A stretch of 64,000 nt of DNA, taken from contig NZ_QSOP01000004.1 in NCBI RefSeq assembly GCF_003436275.1, positions 78,131 to 142,130 of the forward strand, written 5' to 3'. The stretch comes from Collinsella sp. TM09-10AT (lineage in GTDB: Bacteria; Actinomycetota; Coriobacteriia; Coriobacteriales; Coriobacteriaceae). Every line of letters begins with the position of its first letter. Position 1 is the first letter of the stretch. The position numbers were made by a program, and so were the translations under genes. Below the pieces are notes generated by a model that had not been told where the DNA came from, did not search any database, and was given only the letters and a program-made list of their open reading frames with translations. Shown one piece after another: positions 26,936 through 36,173 of this stretch.

Positions 26936-29900
26936 ATGGGGGAACTCGAGCGCAACATGCGCGATGACGTGGGGCAGCCTCAAGGCAACGCTCCAAGTAC
27001 AGACAATGGGGGACAAATGGATATGTTTGAGGACGAGCGTGAGTGCGCCTCGTTGCATCGCCGTGGCGCGATTGCACGCGGTGTAGCTAAGCGCGGTCTG
27101 GTGGCATTCCTGGCCTTCGCGATGGCCTTTGGCACCACGCCGGCTCAGCTGTGGGCCGAGGGCGCCGAGGGCATTGCCGAGGCTGTGGCTCAGGCTGCGA
27201 CGCCGAGTGAGGACGCAGCGCCTGCGGATGGTGCTGCCGACCAGGGCAACGTTGAGGTTTCAGATTCTGGGAGCGCGCCTGCAGCTAGTACCGCCACAAC
27301 AGGGGCGGCAGCTGGCGACGAAGGCTCGGCGACGGGGGAGAACCCTGCCGCGAGCGAGCAGTCTTCGACGGCATCCGCTGGCCAAGCAGGATCTGCCGCC
27401 GTGGCTGCCGTCCAGGCAGAGAACCCGACGGAAACTGGCGATGTCGCCAAGAAGCAAGTCGAGGTCTCGTTCTCGATTATCGGCACCGATGCCGACGGCA
27501 AGGCTCAGACCTGGGTGGCACCTACGCAGCTCAAGCTCGACGAGGGCGCGACGGCTGCGGATGCCTTTATTAAGCTGCAGGAGAAGACGGGCTTCAAGGC
27601 GGACTACGATCCGAACACGGCATACGGGTTCTACCTCAAAAGCATCACATCCCCGAGCGATGGCCGCACGCTTGTCTACGATCCGACGACTTATGCCTTC
27701 TGGCAGCTGTTCGTCGATGGCGCGTCTTCCTCGGTTGGCGCGAGCAGCATCAAGCTCACCCAGGGGCAGAAGATTGAGTTTGCCTATACGGCTGGTAGCG
27801 CGTCCCCTGTCGTTAAGGACCAGGTTGCCGCAAATGTGACCGTCATTGGTCGCGATGCCCAGGGCAAGACTCAGACTTGGGTCGATAACGCGCAGTATGT
27901 GGTGACGTCCGGCTCGAGCGCACTTGACCTTACGAAGGTCGCGCTCGAGGCGAATGACATCGACGCCGTTGCTGCGGGCTCCTTCATTCTGAGCCTTAAG
28001 TACAACGGCGTTGAGCTGGGTACGCCGCTCGATTATTCGACCTATTGGCAGCTGTTCATCAACGGCAAGTCGAGCGACTACACGGCAGACAATGTCACCA
28101 TTCATGCTGGCGATACCGTTACGTGGTTCTACGGTGGCTGGGGCGACCAGTTGCCCTCTGATTCCGTCCGTGCCTCCGTTCAGGTCCTCGGTAAGGACAA
28201 GGACGGCAAGCAGCAGGTTTGGGCCTCGACGGGCCAGACGAGTCTCAAGGCTGGTTCCACTGCTAAGGATTTGCTGGAGCAGACTGGTCTTACCCTCGAT
28301 GCTAAAGAAGAGTCTTGGGGTTGGTACCTCAGCGGCATTACCTCGCCGCTTGACGGTAAGACCTATGAGTATGATCCTGCGACCAAAAGTTATTGGCAGT
28401 TCTATGTAAATGGCAAGTTCGCCCAAGTCGGGGCCGGCAACTACGAACTCCAAGAGGGTGACGCCGTCACCTTTATGTATGGTGCTGACGCCGATGCCCT
28501 CCCCGGTCAGGTTCTTGGGTCCGTCGATGTTATCGGTCCCGATGTCAACGGCAACAATACTCGCTGGGGCTCGGCAAGCAATGTTTCCCTGCCCGAAGGC
28601 TCTACGGCCCAGGACCTTATTGAGACGGTTCTGAAGGCGAAGGGCGTTACGTACAACGGCTCCCAGAGTGGTGAGTACTGGTTCCTGAATTCCATTACTT
28701 CGCCGTTCGATCACAAGCCGTATGGCTGGGATGGTGCGACCAAGAAATATTGGCGTCTGTTTATCAACGGAGAGCCCTCATCTCTCTGCGCCAACCAGGT
28801 CACGCTCAAGAGCGGCGACAAGGCTACGTTTGCCTACACCACCGATAAATCGCCCATGCCCGATCCCGACAAGATTGTCGTGGACCCGAGTGCAACGACT
28901 CCTGATTGGGATGCCGAGTGGGCCGGCTACGGCAACGGTGGCAACGGTTCGACCGTAACGGATGCCAAGACACCTGCGCAGGCCGCCGGTCTTAAGTGGG
29001 CCTTCGATTGGAAGGCCGAGTCTGGTCAGCAGTATGCCAACTGCAGCGAACCTGTCATCGCTAACGGCTTTGTGTACATCGCGACCGAGAACGAGCTCAT
29101 TAAGATCGATTCGTCCACGGGCAAAAAGGTTGCCTCTGCGCCGCTTGCCTCCAAGGTGAGCTATACCTCTCGTCCGATCTATACCAACGGCCTTATCATC
29201 GTTCCGCTCAACGGCGGTGCGGTCCAGGCGATTACTGCAGACAAGCTGATCTGCAAGTGGCTGACGCCTGGTTTGACGGACTTGACGCAGAGCTCCTGCA
29301 CCGTCGTTTCGGACGGCGAGTATGTCTATGTTGGTACGGTCGATATTTCGTATGACGAGAACTACAACGCGACCTACGGCAACGGCTCCCTGAAGCGTAT
29401 CAAGATTGCCACGGGCGAAGTCTCTTGGCAGAACATTGACCCTTCCGAGGGCTATTATTGGACTGGCGCTGCGCTGACGGATAAGTACACCATTGTTCCT
29501 ACGAGCGCGGGCACGCTTAAGTGCATTGATAAGACGACGGGCGATGTCGTTTCGACCATGAAGCTCGGCGCTGTCGCAAATGCCGATTGCATTGCCGATC
29601 CGTCCAATGGTTCGACCTTCTATCAGATGACGCACGACGGAAAGCTCCATGTGATTTCGCTTTCGGCGAAGGGTGTGCTGAGTGAACAGAAGACGGTTGA
29701 TCTGGGCCTTACGAATAATCTGAGCGCCCCAGCGGTGTCTGGTGACAATCTGATTGTCGGCGGACAGACGGCTACGGGCTCTGCTCTGGTTCTCTATAAC
29801 CTGAAGACGGGTAAGACCACGATGGTCGCTGCTGCCGACGGCAAGGCGCTGCCGGCTGGCCTCAACGGTATTGCTGCTACTCCGCTGGTGAGTGTTCAGG

Positions 29901-30811
29901 GCGGCAAGACCTATGTGTACTTCACCGTGAACAGCGCGGATAGCAAGGATTACGTCAACTACTCTGCTGGCGGTGGCGTGTATCGCTATACGCTTGGCGA
30001 CGCAGAGGCGACGCAGATTTATGATGCGGCTGGCCATTACCAGTACTGTGACTCTCCGGTCATTGCCGATGCTTCTGGCAACCTCTACTACATCAATGAT
30101 TCGGGTACTCTGTTCAAGCTGGGGGCTGTCGAGTCTTGGACGGTTGCCTTTAATTCCAACGGCGGGTCTGCTTGCGACACTAAGTTCGTTGCTACGGCCG
30201 ACGGCAAGCTGGTCAAGCCGGCCGATCCGACGCGCGATGGCTACACTTTCGGCGGTTGGTTCACCGATGAGGCTTGCACGCAGGCGTATGACTTCAGTAC
30301 GCCGGTGACGGCCGATCTGACGCTGTATGCCAAGTGGACCAAGAATGCTGTTAACCCTGGCGGTAATGGCGGTTCTGGCACTAATGGTGGTAACGGTGGC
30401 GCTGGCAACGGTTCTGGTGCTGGTGCCGGCACTGGCACGGGTTCCGGCTCTGGCACGAAGGGCCAGCAGGCTGGCGGCGTTGTCGCCCCGGGTCATAAGC
30501 CGGCGACCAAGACGACGGTGTCGACCAAGACCGAGACCAAGGACAACAAGTCCGACAAGAAGGACTCCGATAAGTCCGATAAGAAGGACGAGAAGAAGTC
30601 TGACAAGAAGTCTGACAAGAAGGACAGCAAGTCCGACAAGAAGTCCGATTCCAAGTCCGATACGGGTGCTGCTTCCACGACCACTGCTAAGAAGTCCTCT
30701 AGTGCCTCCGAGCAGGAGGCTGGCACCAACCCGCTCGCCATTGTTGGCGTTGCCGCCGGCGTCATCGGTCTCGCCATCGTCGGCGTGTTCGTGTTCACCA
30801 AACGTCGGTAG
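26936..30811 (+). CDS. Surface protein with four DUF4430 (transcobalamin-like) domains and a beta-propeller
   Basis: This ~1291-residue exported, membrane-anchored protein sits under a cobalamin riboswitch. A signal peptide with a long N-region (GLVAFLAFAMAFGTTPAQ) is followed by an Ala/Glu linker. Four repeats of about 110 residues follow (approx. 172-286, 300-405, 415-521, 528-638). Each opens V-x-V-x-G-x-D-x-x-G-x-x-x-x-W and contains a YWQLFVNG-type strand pair, the DUF4430 pattern related to the transcobalamin beta domain. A PQQ-like propeller (about 675-1070), one InlB-type repeat (GYTFGGWF, about 1072-1137), a Gly-rich stretch, a Lys/Asp/Ser stalk and a final helix with KRR complete it. 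Binding B12 is inference from the domains and riboswitch. ATG 26936 has GGAGGGAAGGGGG upstream; ATG 27017 is an alternative. Confidence 0.88.
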   Translation: MGELERNMRDDVGQPQGNAPSTDNGGQMDMFEDERECASLHRRGAIARGVAKRGLVAFLAFAMAFGTTPAQLWAEGAEGIAEAVAQAATPSEDAAPADGAADQGNVEVSDSGSAPAASTATTGAAAGDEGSATGENPAASEQSSTASAGQAGSAAVAAVQAENPTETGDVAKKQVEVSFSIIGTDADGKAQTWVAPTQLKLDEGATAADAFIKLQEKTGFKADYDPNTAYGFYLKSITSPSDGRTLVYDPTTYAFWQLFVDGASSSVGASSIKLTQGQKIEFAYTAGSASPVVKDQVAANVTVIGRDAQGKTQTWVDNAQYVVTSGSSALDLTKVALEANDIDAVAAGSFILSLKYNGVELGTPLDYSTYWQLFINGKSSDYTADNVTIHAGDTVTWFYGGWGDQLPSDSVRASVQVLGKDKDGKQQVWASTGQTSLKAGSTAKDLLEQTGLTLDAKEESWGWYLSGITSPLDGKTYEYDPATKSYWQFYVNGKFAQVGAGNYELQEGDAVTFMYGADADALPGQVLGSVDVIGPDVNGNNTRWGSASNVSLPEGSTAQDLIETVLKAKGVTYNGSQSGEYWFLNSITSPFDHKPYGWDGATKKYWRLFINGEPSSLCANQVTLKSGDKATFAYTTDKSPMPDPDKIVVDPSATTPDWDAEWAGYGNGGNGSTVTDAKTPAQAAGLKWAFDWKAESGQQYANCSEPVIANGFVYIATENELIKIDSSTGKKVASAPLASKVSYTSRPIYTNGLIIVPLNGGAVQAITADKLICKWLTPGLTDLTQSSCTVVSDGEYVYVGTVDISYDENYNATYGNGSLKRIKIATGEVSWQNIDPSEGYYWTGAALTDKYTIVPTSAGTLKCIDKTTGDVVSTMKLGAVANADCIADPSNGSTFYQMTHDGKLHVISLSAKGVLSEQKTVDLGLTNNLSAPAVSGDNLIVGGQTATGSALVLYNLKTGKTTMVAAADGKALPAGLNGIAATPLVSVQGGKTYVYFTVNSADSKDYVNYSAGGGVYRYTLGDAEATQIYDAAGHYQYCDSPVIADASGNLYYINDSGTLFKLGAVESWTVAFNSNGGSACDTKFVATADGKLVKPADPTRDGYTFGGWFTDEACTQAYDFSTPVTADLTLYAKWTKNAVNPGGNGGSGTNGGNGGAGNGSGAGAGTGTGSGSGTKGQQAGGVVAPGHKPATKTTVSTKTETKDNKSDKKDSDKSDKKDEKKSDKKSDKKDSKSDKKSDSKSDTGAASTTTAKKSSSASEQEAGTNPLAIVGVAAGVIGLAIVGVFVFTKRR

Positions 30812-30820
30812 GTGAGGGCT

Positions 30821-31708
30821 GTGTCCAATAAATCCAAGGACGCTGACCCCAAGCAACCAGATTCCTCGTTCATTCAGTTCGACGATACAAAGCAACAGGG
30901 CGCCGCTTCGGCGGCGTCCGCCCCTCGTCGCAAGGCGCTCCTTGGCGTTTTGACTGCCGCGTGCACCATTCTGATCGTCGTCTCGCTGGGCTTCGTCCAT
31001 CCTTCCGAGAGCGGCGCCTGGTCCATCGACTGGATCATTCAGGCCGTGACGGGGGAGAGCGTCGTCACCAAGGACACCAAGGCGTCTGGCTCGACTATGG
31101 CTTCGGGCGAGGCCAGTTCCGAGGACTCCAAGTCATCGAATGATGCAAAAGACGAGTCCAAGGGTTCGAACGACGGCAAGGACGATTCCGAGTCTTCGGA
31201 CAAGGAATCGGATAAAAGCTCGGATAGCAAGAAGTCCGATGGTCAGGACGGCAAGAAGTCTGGCGATAAATCCGCTGCCCAAAATACGGGAGTCGGCGAT
31301 ACTTCCAATGCGTCTGGCGGTGGCCAGTCGTCTGATGGAGCCTCATCCTCTAATGGTGGAAACGCCTCCTCGGGCGGCCAGAGCGGCTCGCAGGAGTCCA
31401 GCTACATAACAGTGACGGTTTCGGTCACATCGAGCGCTGTGGGCAATCCTGTGTCTTCTGGTGGCACCTTTACCTTTAACGAAGGCGCTACCGTCTACGA
31501 TGCCCTGTGCGCGCTGGGCCTTTCTGTCAACGCACATGGCTCGTCGTACGGCACGTATGTCTCCGCGATTGGTGGTTTGGCGGAGAAACAGTACGGCGGT
31601 ACGAGCGGCTGGATGTACTCCGTCAACGGCACAACGCCCATGACGGCCTGCAGCAACTACGTTCTCTCCAACGGCGACAACGTGGTCTGGTATTACGTTA
31701 CAGGCTAG
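30821..31708 (+). CDS. Membrane-anchored single-DUF4430 protein, second gene of the riboswitch operon
   Basis: This ~295-residue protein has a short cytoplasmic N-terminus, one hydrophobic helix (LLGVLTAACTILIVVSLGF, about residues 30-50), a long Ser/Asp/Lys stalk (about 80-185) and one C-terminal DUF4430 domain (about 190-295). The domain ends in GWMYSVNGT and DNVVWYYVTG, the strands seen in its larger neighbour. It begins within ten bases of the upstream stop, so the two are co-transcribed under the cobalamin riboswitch. GTG 30821 is preferred because GAGG lies just upstream; GTG 30812 is in frame too. It may hand ligand from the outer protein to the membrane; no B12 permease is encoded in the window. 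Confidence 0.82.
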   Translation: MSNKSKDADPKQPDSSFIQFDDTKQQGAASAASAPRRKALLGVLTAACTILIVVSLGFVHPSESGAWSIDWIIQAVTGESVVTKDTKASGSTMASGEASSEDSKSSNDAKDESKGSNDGKDDSESSDKESDKSSDSKKSDGQDGKKSGDKSAAQNTGVGDTSNASGGGQSSDGASSSNGGNASSGGQSGSQESSYITVTVSVTSSAVGNPVSSGGTFTFNEGATVYDALCALGLSVNAHGSSYGTYVSAIGGLAEKQYGGTSGWMYSVNGTTPMTACSNYVLSNGDNVVWYYVTG

Positions 31709-31730
31709 AGGCCTCGACATAGCGCGCCAG

Positions 31731-31767
31731 ACGGGCGGTTCGGACAAACATCCGGGCCGCCCGTTTT
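31731..31767 (+). terminator. Terminator of the DUF4430 operon
   Basis: ACGGGCGG pairs with CCGCCCGT and is followed by TTTTC, 22 bases beyond the operon's last stop. Confidence 0.75.
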
Positions 31768-31804
31768 CATGCGAATGGGACCGGGCCGCCCGGTCTCTCG
31801 GCAA

Positions 31805-31840
31805 ACAAAAAACCGGTTGGAATGGGAATTCCAACCGGTT
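31805..31840 (-). terminator. Terminator of the first GtrA gene
   Basis: AACCGGTTGGAA pairs perfectly with TTCCAACCGGTT around a short loop. Read on the minus strand it is followed by TTTTTTGTTTG, a strong rho-independent terminator for the GtrA gene at 31867. Confidence 0.85.
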
Positions 31841-31866
31841 ATACATTCAAGCAAATAGCGAATCGA

Positions 31867-32274
31867 CTACGACCGTGCGCCCTCGAGGAAGAAGCGACGG
31901 CTGAAGTAGTTGTACCAGGTGACGAGGAATGTGGCGATGGCCTTCATGGCCTGGTAGCCGATGCTCAAAAACGTGACGCCCACAAACATGTATAGGTCGT
32001 TGAGGCCCAGGCCGATCACCGACAGGATGGTGAAGATCGTGAACTCGCGCTTGCGGCTCATGCCCTCGCGGTGGTCGAACACATACTTCATGCTGAGCCA
32101 GTAGTTGACCACGACGGACGTGGTAAACGAGACCGTGGTGCTCATCAAAAAGTCGAGGTGAAACAGCTCGACGAGCGCAATGAGCATACCCCAGTCGATG
32201 CCAAAGGAGATAAGACCCACGACAGCGAACTTGAGGAACTGCTTGGTATGAGGTTGTGCCAGTGCCTTGCGCAC
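31867..32274 (-). CDS. GtrA family membrane protein
   Basis: A 135-residue four-helix membrane protein of the GtrA type, associated with moving polyprenyl-linked sugars or other glycoconjugate intermediates across the membrane. LKFAVVGLISFGIDWGM is the conserved first helix, VVNYWLSMKYVF marks the helix 2 end, and NYFSRRFFL closes the protein. A paralogue lies 218 bases upstream on the same strand. The start is probably GTG 32274; no good Shine-Dalgarno is visible. No glycosyltransferase is adjacent, so the substrate cannot be read. Confidence 0.88.
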   Translation of the reverse strand: MRKALAQPHTKQFLKFAVVGLISFGIDWGMLIALVELFHLDFLMSTTVSFTTSVVVNYWLSMKYVFDHREGMSRKREFTIFTILSVIGLGLNDLYMFVGVTFLSIGYQAMKAIATFLVTWYNYFSRRFFLEGARS

Positions 32275-32423
32275 GTAATCACATCCAATGCGTTGATGAA
32301 TCGAGCAGAGAATACTTTAGAGCTTTTGCAAGGGAAACGTAAGGTCTTTGCCAAGAACTATACGAACTCGCCAAATTATCAAGTGCTAATCCGCAAACGT
32401 TGAAAATTTGCCCGTAAACGAGC

Positions 32424-32471
32424 AATGCCCACGAACAACACAGCGCTCGACGCGCGTCATCTGTGGGCATT
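32424..32471 (-). terminator. Hairpin between the two GtrA genes
   Basis: AATGCCCAC pairs with GTGGGCATT across a 30-base loop just beyond the stop of the upstream GtrA gene. A T-tract is weak, so termination is only probable. Confidence 0.4.
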
Positions 32472-32492
32472 GTAAAGCTGTAAGGTTGCGAG

Positions 32493-32888
32493 TTACTTGG
32501 TCTCGTCGCCTTCCAGGAAGATCTTTCGGGTCACAAAGTTGTAGACCATGACAAGCGCGGTGGCGCAAATCTTGGCGATATTGGCCTCGAGCCCCAGGCC
32601 GGCGTTGAGCGCCAGCACGATGCCGTCGTTGAGTCCCAAACCGATCACAGACAGCACGACAAAGATAATGAACTCGCGGCGGCGGCTCATGCCCTCCTTG
32701 TGCGCAAACACGTACTTCATGCTAGCGAGGTAGTTAAAGATGAGTGAGATGATAAAGCCGCTGGTGTTGGCGATTAGGATGTTGAGGCCCAGACCGTAGT
32801 GGAGCAGATTCATAATGCCAAAGTCGATGACCGTGGCAATGACGCCGACGACGCCAAACTTCATGATCTGCGCAAGGAGCTTTTGCAT
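32493..32888 (-). CDS. GtrA family membrane protein, paralogue
   Basis: A 131-residue four-helix protein with the same pattern as the GtrA gene just downstream: IMKFGVVGVIATVIDFGIM, LIFNYLASMKYVF, and NFVTRKIFL at the end. Both share SRRREF/SRKREF, followed by a helix containing SVIGLGLND, so they are duplicates. ATG 32888 (MQKLLAQ) is preferred over 32951 because GGCAGG lies close upstream and the extra residues are unlike GtrA. The two genes could form a heteromer; this is inference. Confidence 0.9.
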   Translation of the reverse strand: MQKLLAQIMKFGVVGVIATVIDFGIMNLLHYGLGLNILIANTSGFIISLIFNYLASMKYVFAHKEGMSRRREFIIFVVLSVIGLGLNDGIVLALNAGLGLEANIAKICATALVMVYNFVTRKIFLEGDETK

Positions 32889-32966
32889 GGTACCTGCCTT
32901 ATGGTGGCGCCGGGGCGCCGCGGGGATGACAAACTCAGCAAGTTTAGCCAATCCCCACGGGTGGTG

Positions 32967-34883
32967 CTAGGCGCGCTCCTCGATAGCACCGTTTCTATAT
33001 GCATCGAGCAGCTGGCGCAGGTCCTGGATCTGGCTGCGGATCTTGGCGCCGGTATCGGTGTCGCTCACCATGCGGCGGCGGTCGGCCTCGTCAAAGCGGT
33101 TGGTCTCGCTTTCGATATCGATGTTGCGGGTGAGCGCCTCGGCAACGGTGGTAAAGGCCTGGTGCGACTTGAGGCGGCACCCTCGCGAGCTCGAGATAAG
33201 CGTGTAGCCGGCGATGCCCGTCTTGGGATGGTAAGCGCGGCAGAATCCGCCATCGATGACCAGCAGCTTGCCCTCGGCGCGGATGGGCTGCTCGCCCTTG
33301 GTGGTTTTAACGGGCGTGTGGCCGTTGATGATGTGACCGGTCGGTGAGCATGCCATGGGCGCGACGCCAAACTCGCGCATGATGTCGTCGCAGACCGAGG
33401 GCGACTTGGTAAGCGTAAAGTACGGGTCCATCGGCTCGACCCAGGTGCTCTTATCGGCGATATAGGCGCGCTCAAAGGTACGCACCAGGCGTCCGCTGGC
33501 GGGTGAGTTAAAGCCAATCCACAGGTACCACATCCAGTCGAGAGCGTCGCGGTCGCCCACGCGCCAGGCGCGGCGGGCGATGTGGTCGCAAAAATCGAGA
33601 TAATCGCGGCCAGCGTGCCAGGTGCCCAGGCAGTTCATGCTGCTAAAGGTGCCGTCTTCGTTGAGCGGCACGCAGCCATGGAACAGCAGGTTGCCGTTGG
33701 CGACCTTGTACATCGAGCCGTGGGAATAGAGGAAATCGATATGGCGATGCAGGTGATCGGCGGTGACAAACTCGGACACGAGCTTGTCGATGATGTGCTG
33801 CTCTTGGGGCGTGAGCGAATAGGGGTCCGCCGGGTCGACGGTGGGGAAGTCATTGGTCGTGAGCGGCCACACGCTGCCGTCGGCGAGCGTGACCGTGCCG
33901 GTGTCGTGATCGATTTTGTCGAGTAACAGGCGGTCGGTCATATCGAACTCGGGGTGGCGCTGGATAATCTGGCCCTCGAGCTTAAAGAGCAGCACGTTGA
34001 TGGCCTTGATCAGCGGGGTGATGGACTCACCGGCGGTGTAGGTGGCATCGGCAAAGGCGACAAGCTCACGCAGCGAGATGCCGTAGTCGTTCTCCAGGAT
34101 CTCGTAGTTGTCGTAGCGTAGGTTGTTGCGCAGCACCGTGGCGATGCAGGCGGGCTCACCGGCCGCAGCGCCCATCCACAGCAGGTCGTGGTTGCCCCAC
34201 TGGATGTCGAGTGAATGGTAGGTGAGCAGACGGTCCATAATCTTGGCCGCGCCGCCGCCGCGGTCGAAGATGTCGCCCACCAGGTGCAGGTGGTCGACGG
34301 CCAGGCGCTTGATGAGCGAGGCGAGCGACTCGATAAAGTCGTCGGCGCTTGCGGTCTCCAGGATGGACTCCACGATGCGCTCGTGATAGCGCACACGATA
34401 GTTGTTCTCATCCGGATGCGTGTGTAGCAGCTCGTCGATGATGTAGGCGTAATCGCGTGGGATGGCCTTACGAACCTTGGAGCGGGTGTAGCGGCTTGAA
34501 AGCGAACGAGCGACCATGATGAGCTGGTCAAGCATCGTTTTGTACCAGGTGGGCGAGTCCTCGCGCTGGCTGCGGACCAGCTCGATCTTCTCGTGCGGGT
34601 AGTAGATGAGCGTGCACAGCTCGCCCTTTTCGTCAAAGGTGAGCGTGTCGCCAAAAATCTCGTCGACATGCTCGCGCACGACGCCCGAGCAGTTGTTGAG
34701 GATGTGCATAAAGGCCTCGTACTCGCCATGCACGTCGCTCATAAAATGCTCGGTGCCTTTGGGCAGGTTGAGGATGGCCGAGAGATTGATGATCTCGGTA
34801 AACGCGGATTGCTCGGTGGGAAATTGTTTCGACAGCAGACGCAGATACTTGAAGTCTTGCGGATTGCGATCGAATGCGACCAT
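32967..34883 (-). CDS. fbp: Class III fructose-1,6-bisphosphatase
   Basis: This 638-residue gluconeogenic enzyme hydrolyses fructose 1,6-bisphosphate to fructose 6-phosphate. It is the large Firmicutes-type (class III) enzyme of the metallophosphatase superfamily. Metal and catalytic motifs are visible as MSDVHGE (about 47-53), GDIFDRGGG, WGNHDLLW, and NGHTP near the C-terminus. The start ATG 34883 (MVAFDRNPQDF) follows GGAAGGTG; the much longer in-frame extension to 35462 crosses the intergenic region and is not real. A 10-bp inverted repeat lies in the leader. The gene stands alone, divergent from degV. Confidence 0.95.
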   Translation of the reverse strand: MVAFDRNPQDFKYLRLLSKQFPTEQSAFTEIINLSAILNLPKGTEHFMSDVHGEYEAFMHILNNCSGVVREHVDEIFGDTLTFDEKGELCTLIYYPHEKIELVRSQREDSPTWYKTMLDQLIMVARSLSSRYTRSKVRKAIPRDYAYIIDELLHTHPDENNYRVRYHERIVESILETASADDFIESLASLIKRLAVDHLHLVGDIFDRGGGAAKIMDRLLTYHSLDIQWGNHDLLWMGAAAGEPACIATVLRNNLRYDNYEILENDYGISLRELVAFADATYTAGESITPLIKAINVLLFKLEGQIIQRHPEFDMTDRLLLDKIDHDTGTVTLADGSVWPLTTNDFPTVDPADPYSLTPQEQHIIDKLVSEFVTADHLHRHIDFLYSHGSMYKVANGNLLFHGCVPLNEDGTFSSMNCLGTWHAGRDYLDFCDHIARRAWRVGDRDALDWMWYLWIGFNSPASGRLVRTFERAYIADKSTWVEPMDPYFTLTKSPSVCDDIMREFGVAPMACSPTGHIINGHTPVKTTKGEQPIRAEGKLLVIDGGFCRAYHPKTGIAGYTLISSSRGCRLKSHQAFTTVAEALTRNIDIESETNRFDEADRRRMVSDTDTGAKIRSQIQDLRQLLDAYRNGAIEERA

Positions 34884-34910
34884 GAAACACCTTCCGATGG
34901 AGCTGGTAAA

Positions 34911-34940
34911 ACTGATAAACAGCGTCAAACGTTTATCAGT
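34911..34940. promoter_or_regulatory. Inverted repeat in the fbp leader
   Basis: ACTGATAAAC and GTTTATCAGT are perfect 10-bp arms separated by ten bases, 28 bases upstream of the fbp start. It is a candidate operator or leader hairpin. The rest of the 318-base gap to degV holds no gene; an AT-rich stretch around 35165-35190 is the likely degV promoter. Confidence 0.5.
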
Positions 34941-35201
34941 ATGCGCCGCTTTTGTTTCGATTTTGCGCCAGCGGCTGAATTGTCGGCTGAACGGTTTGGT
35001 AAATCGATTTAGTTGAGGTAGATATGGCGGTTGAGTGGAGACGTAGGGTCGTTTTTGCAGACGTATGCCTCCGGGATCGATAGAGATGATGACGGTAAAG
35101 ATGTTCACCACCTTTGGCTCTATTTGGTAAATAGTGGACATTTGTACCGTATTTATGCTTGCTGTGCGATAATTTTTATAACTATACGTAAGGAGCCTCA
35201 T

Positions 35202-36092
35202 ATGAGTGATTTTGTCCTGACCTGTGAATCCGCCGCCGATCGAACTCGGGAGTTCTTTGAATCGCGCAATATCCCTGTCGTGTGTTTTCATTACGAGATC
35301 GACGATGTTGTCTATACGGACGATCTGTATCAGTCGATTACGCCGGACGAGTTTTTTGCCCAGATATCCGCGGGCGCCATGCCCAAGACGTCTCAGGTGA
35401 GCGTGGGTGAGTACGAAGAGTTTTGGGAGCCGCTTGTTGCCGAGGGCAAAGACGTGCTGCACCTGACGTTGTCGTCGGGTATTTCGGGCACGTATGGATC
35501 GGCCTGCGTTGCGGCGCAGATGCTCGCGGATCGCTATCCCCAGGGCGGCAAGGTGCGCGTCATCGATTCGCTGGGGGCGTCTTCGGGCTTTGGCCTGTTG
35601 CTGGAATATGCCGCCGATGTGCGCGATAGCGGGGCTTCACTCGACGAGACGGCTGCCTGGATCGAGGAGCACAAGCTCAACCTGCACCACTGGTTCTTCT
35701 CGACCGATCTGTCGAGCTACCTGCGCGGCGGTCGCATTTCGGCTGCGAGTGCGATCATCGGCACGGCGCTTAAGATTTGCCCGCTTATGACGGTCGATTG
35801 CGACGGCAAGCTGTCGCCACGTGAGAAGATTCGCACTAAGAAGCGCGCGATTTCCGAGATGGCCAAGACCATGATGGCACACGTGCAGGACGGTGCGGAT
35901 TATTCGGGTAAGTGCGTCATGTCGCACTCGGCGTGCCGCGAGGATGCCGAGGCAGTTGCGGCGCTGATCGAGGAACAGATTCCGCAGCTTAAAGGCAAGA
36001 TTGAGATCAATAACATCGGTACTCTGATTGGCTCGCATACCGGACCTGGTACGGTGGCGCTCTTCTTTATGGGCGACAAGCGCGTGGATTAG
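35202..36092 (+). CDS. DegV family fatty-acid-binding protein
   Basis: A 296-residue two-domain protein that in characterised members (FakB) binds a fatty acid for phosphorylation by FakA. The N-terminus FVLTCESAADRTREFF is the domain start. PKTSQVSVGEYEEFW and the helix GISGTYGSA (with the lipid-binding Ser/Thr region) follow. FFSTDLSSYLRGGRIS is the conserved second-domain segment, and the end has GSHTGPGTVALFF. The start is ATG 35202 with AAGGAG eight bases upstream. A second DegV is encoded at 53946. No FakA lies in the window. Confidence 0.93.
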   Translation: MSDFVLTCESAADRTREFFESRNIPVVCFHYEIDDVVYTDDLYQSITPDEFFAQISAGAMPKTSQVSVGEYEEFWEPLVAEGKDVLHLTLSSGISGTYGSACVAAQMLADRYPQGGKVRVIDSLGASSGFGLLLEYAADVRDSGASLDETAAWIEEHKLNLHHWFFSTDLSSYLRGGRISAASAIIGTALKICPLMTVDCDGKLSPREKIRTKKRAISEMAKTMMAHVQDGADYSGKCVMSHSACREDAEAVAALIEEQIPQLKGKIEINNIGTLIGSHTGPGTVALFFMGDKRVD

Positions 36093-36133
36093 TTTGCCCC
36101 ATCACATCGCTGCATGATTGCTCAAACGAAAAC

Positions 36134-36162
36134 GGCCCGCCTCACGTTTGTGGGGCGGGCCT
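36134..36162. terminator. Bidirectional terminator between degV and the TIM-barrel-like gene
   Basis: GGCCCGCC pairs with GGCGGGCC across a 12-base loop. AAAACG on one side and CTTGCTGTT on the other suit stopping both convergent genes. Confidence 0.7.
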
Positions 36163-36173
36163 TGCTGTTGGGG

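Noticed and set aside
30540-30670. Possible DNA tandem repeat of AAGTCCGAC-like units
   Set aside because: It is explained by the Lys/Ser/Asp stalk of the encoded protein; unit lengths are irregular, so it is not a CRISPR or satellite.
28778-31000. 740-codon minus-strand frame opposite the DUF4430 gene
   Set aside because: It covers a gene with clear repeated domains on the plus strand; the translation is Arg-rich with no recognisable features.
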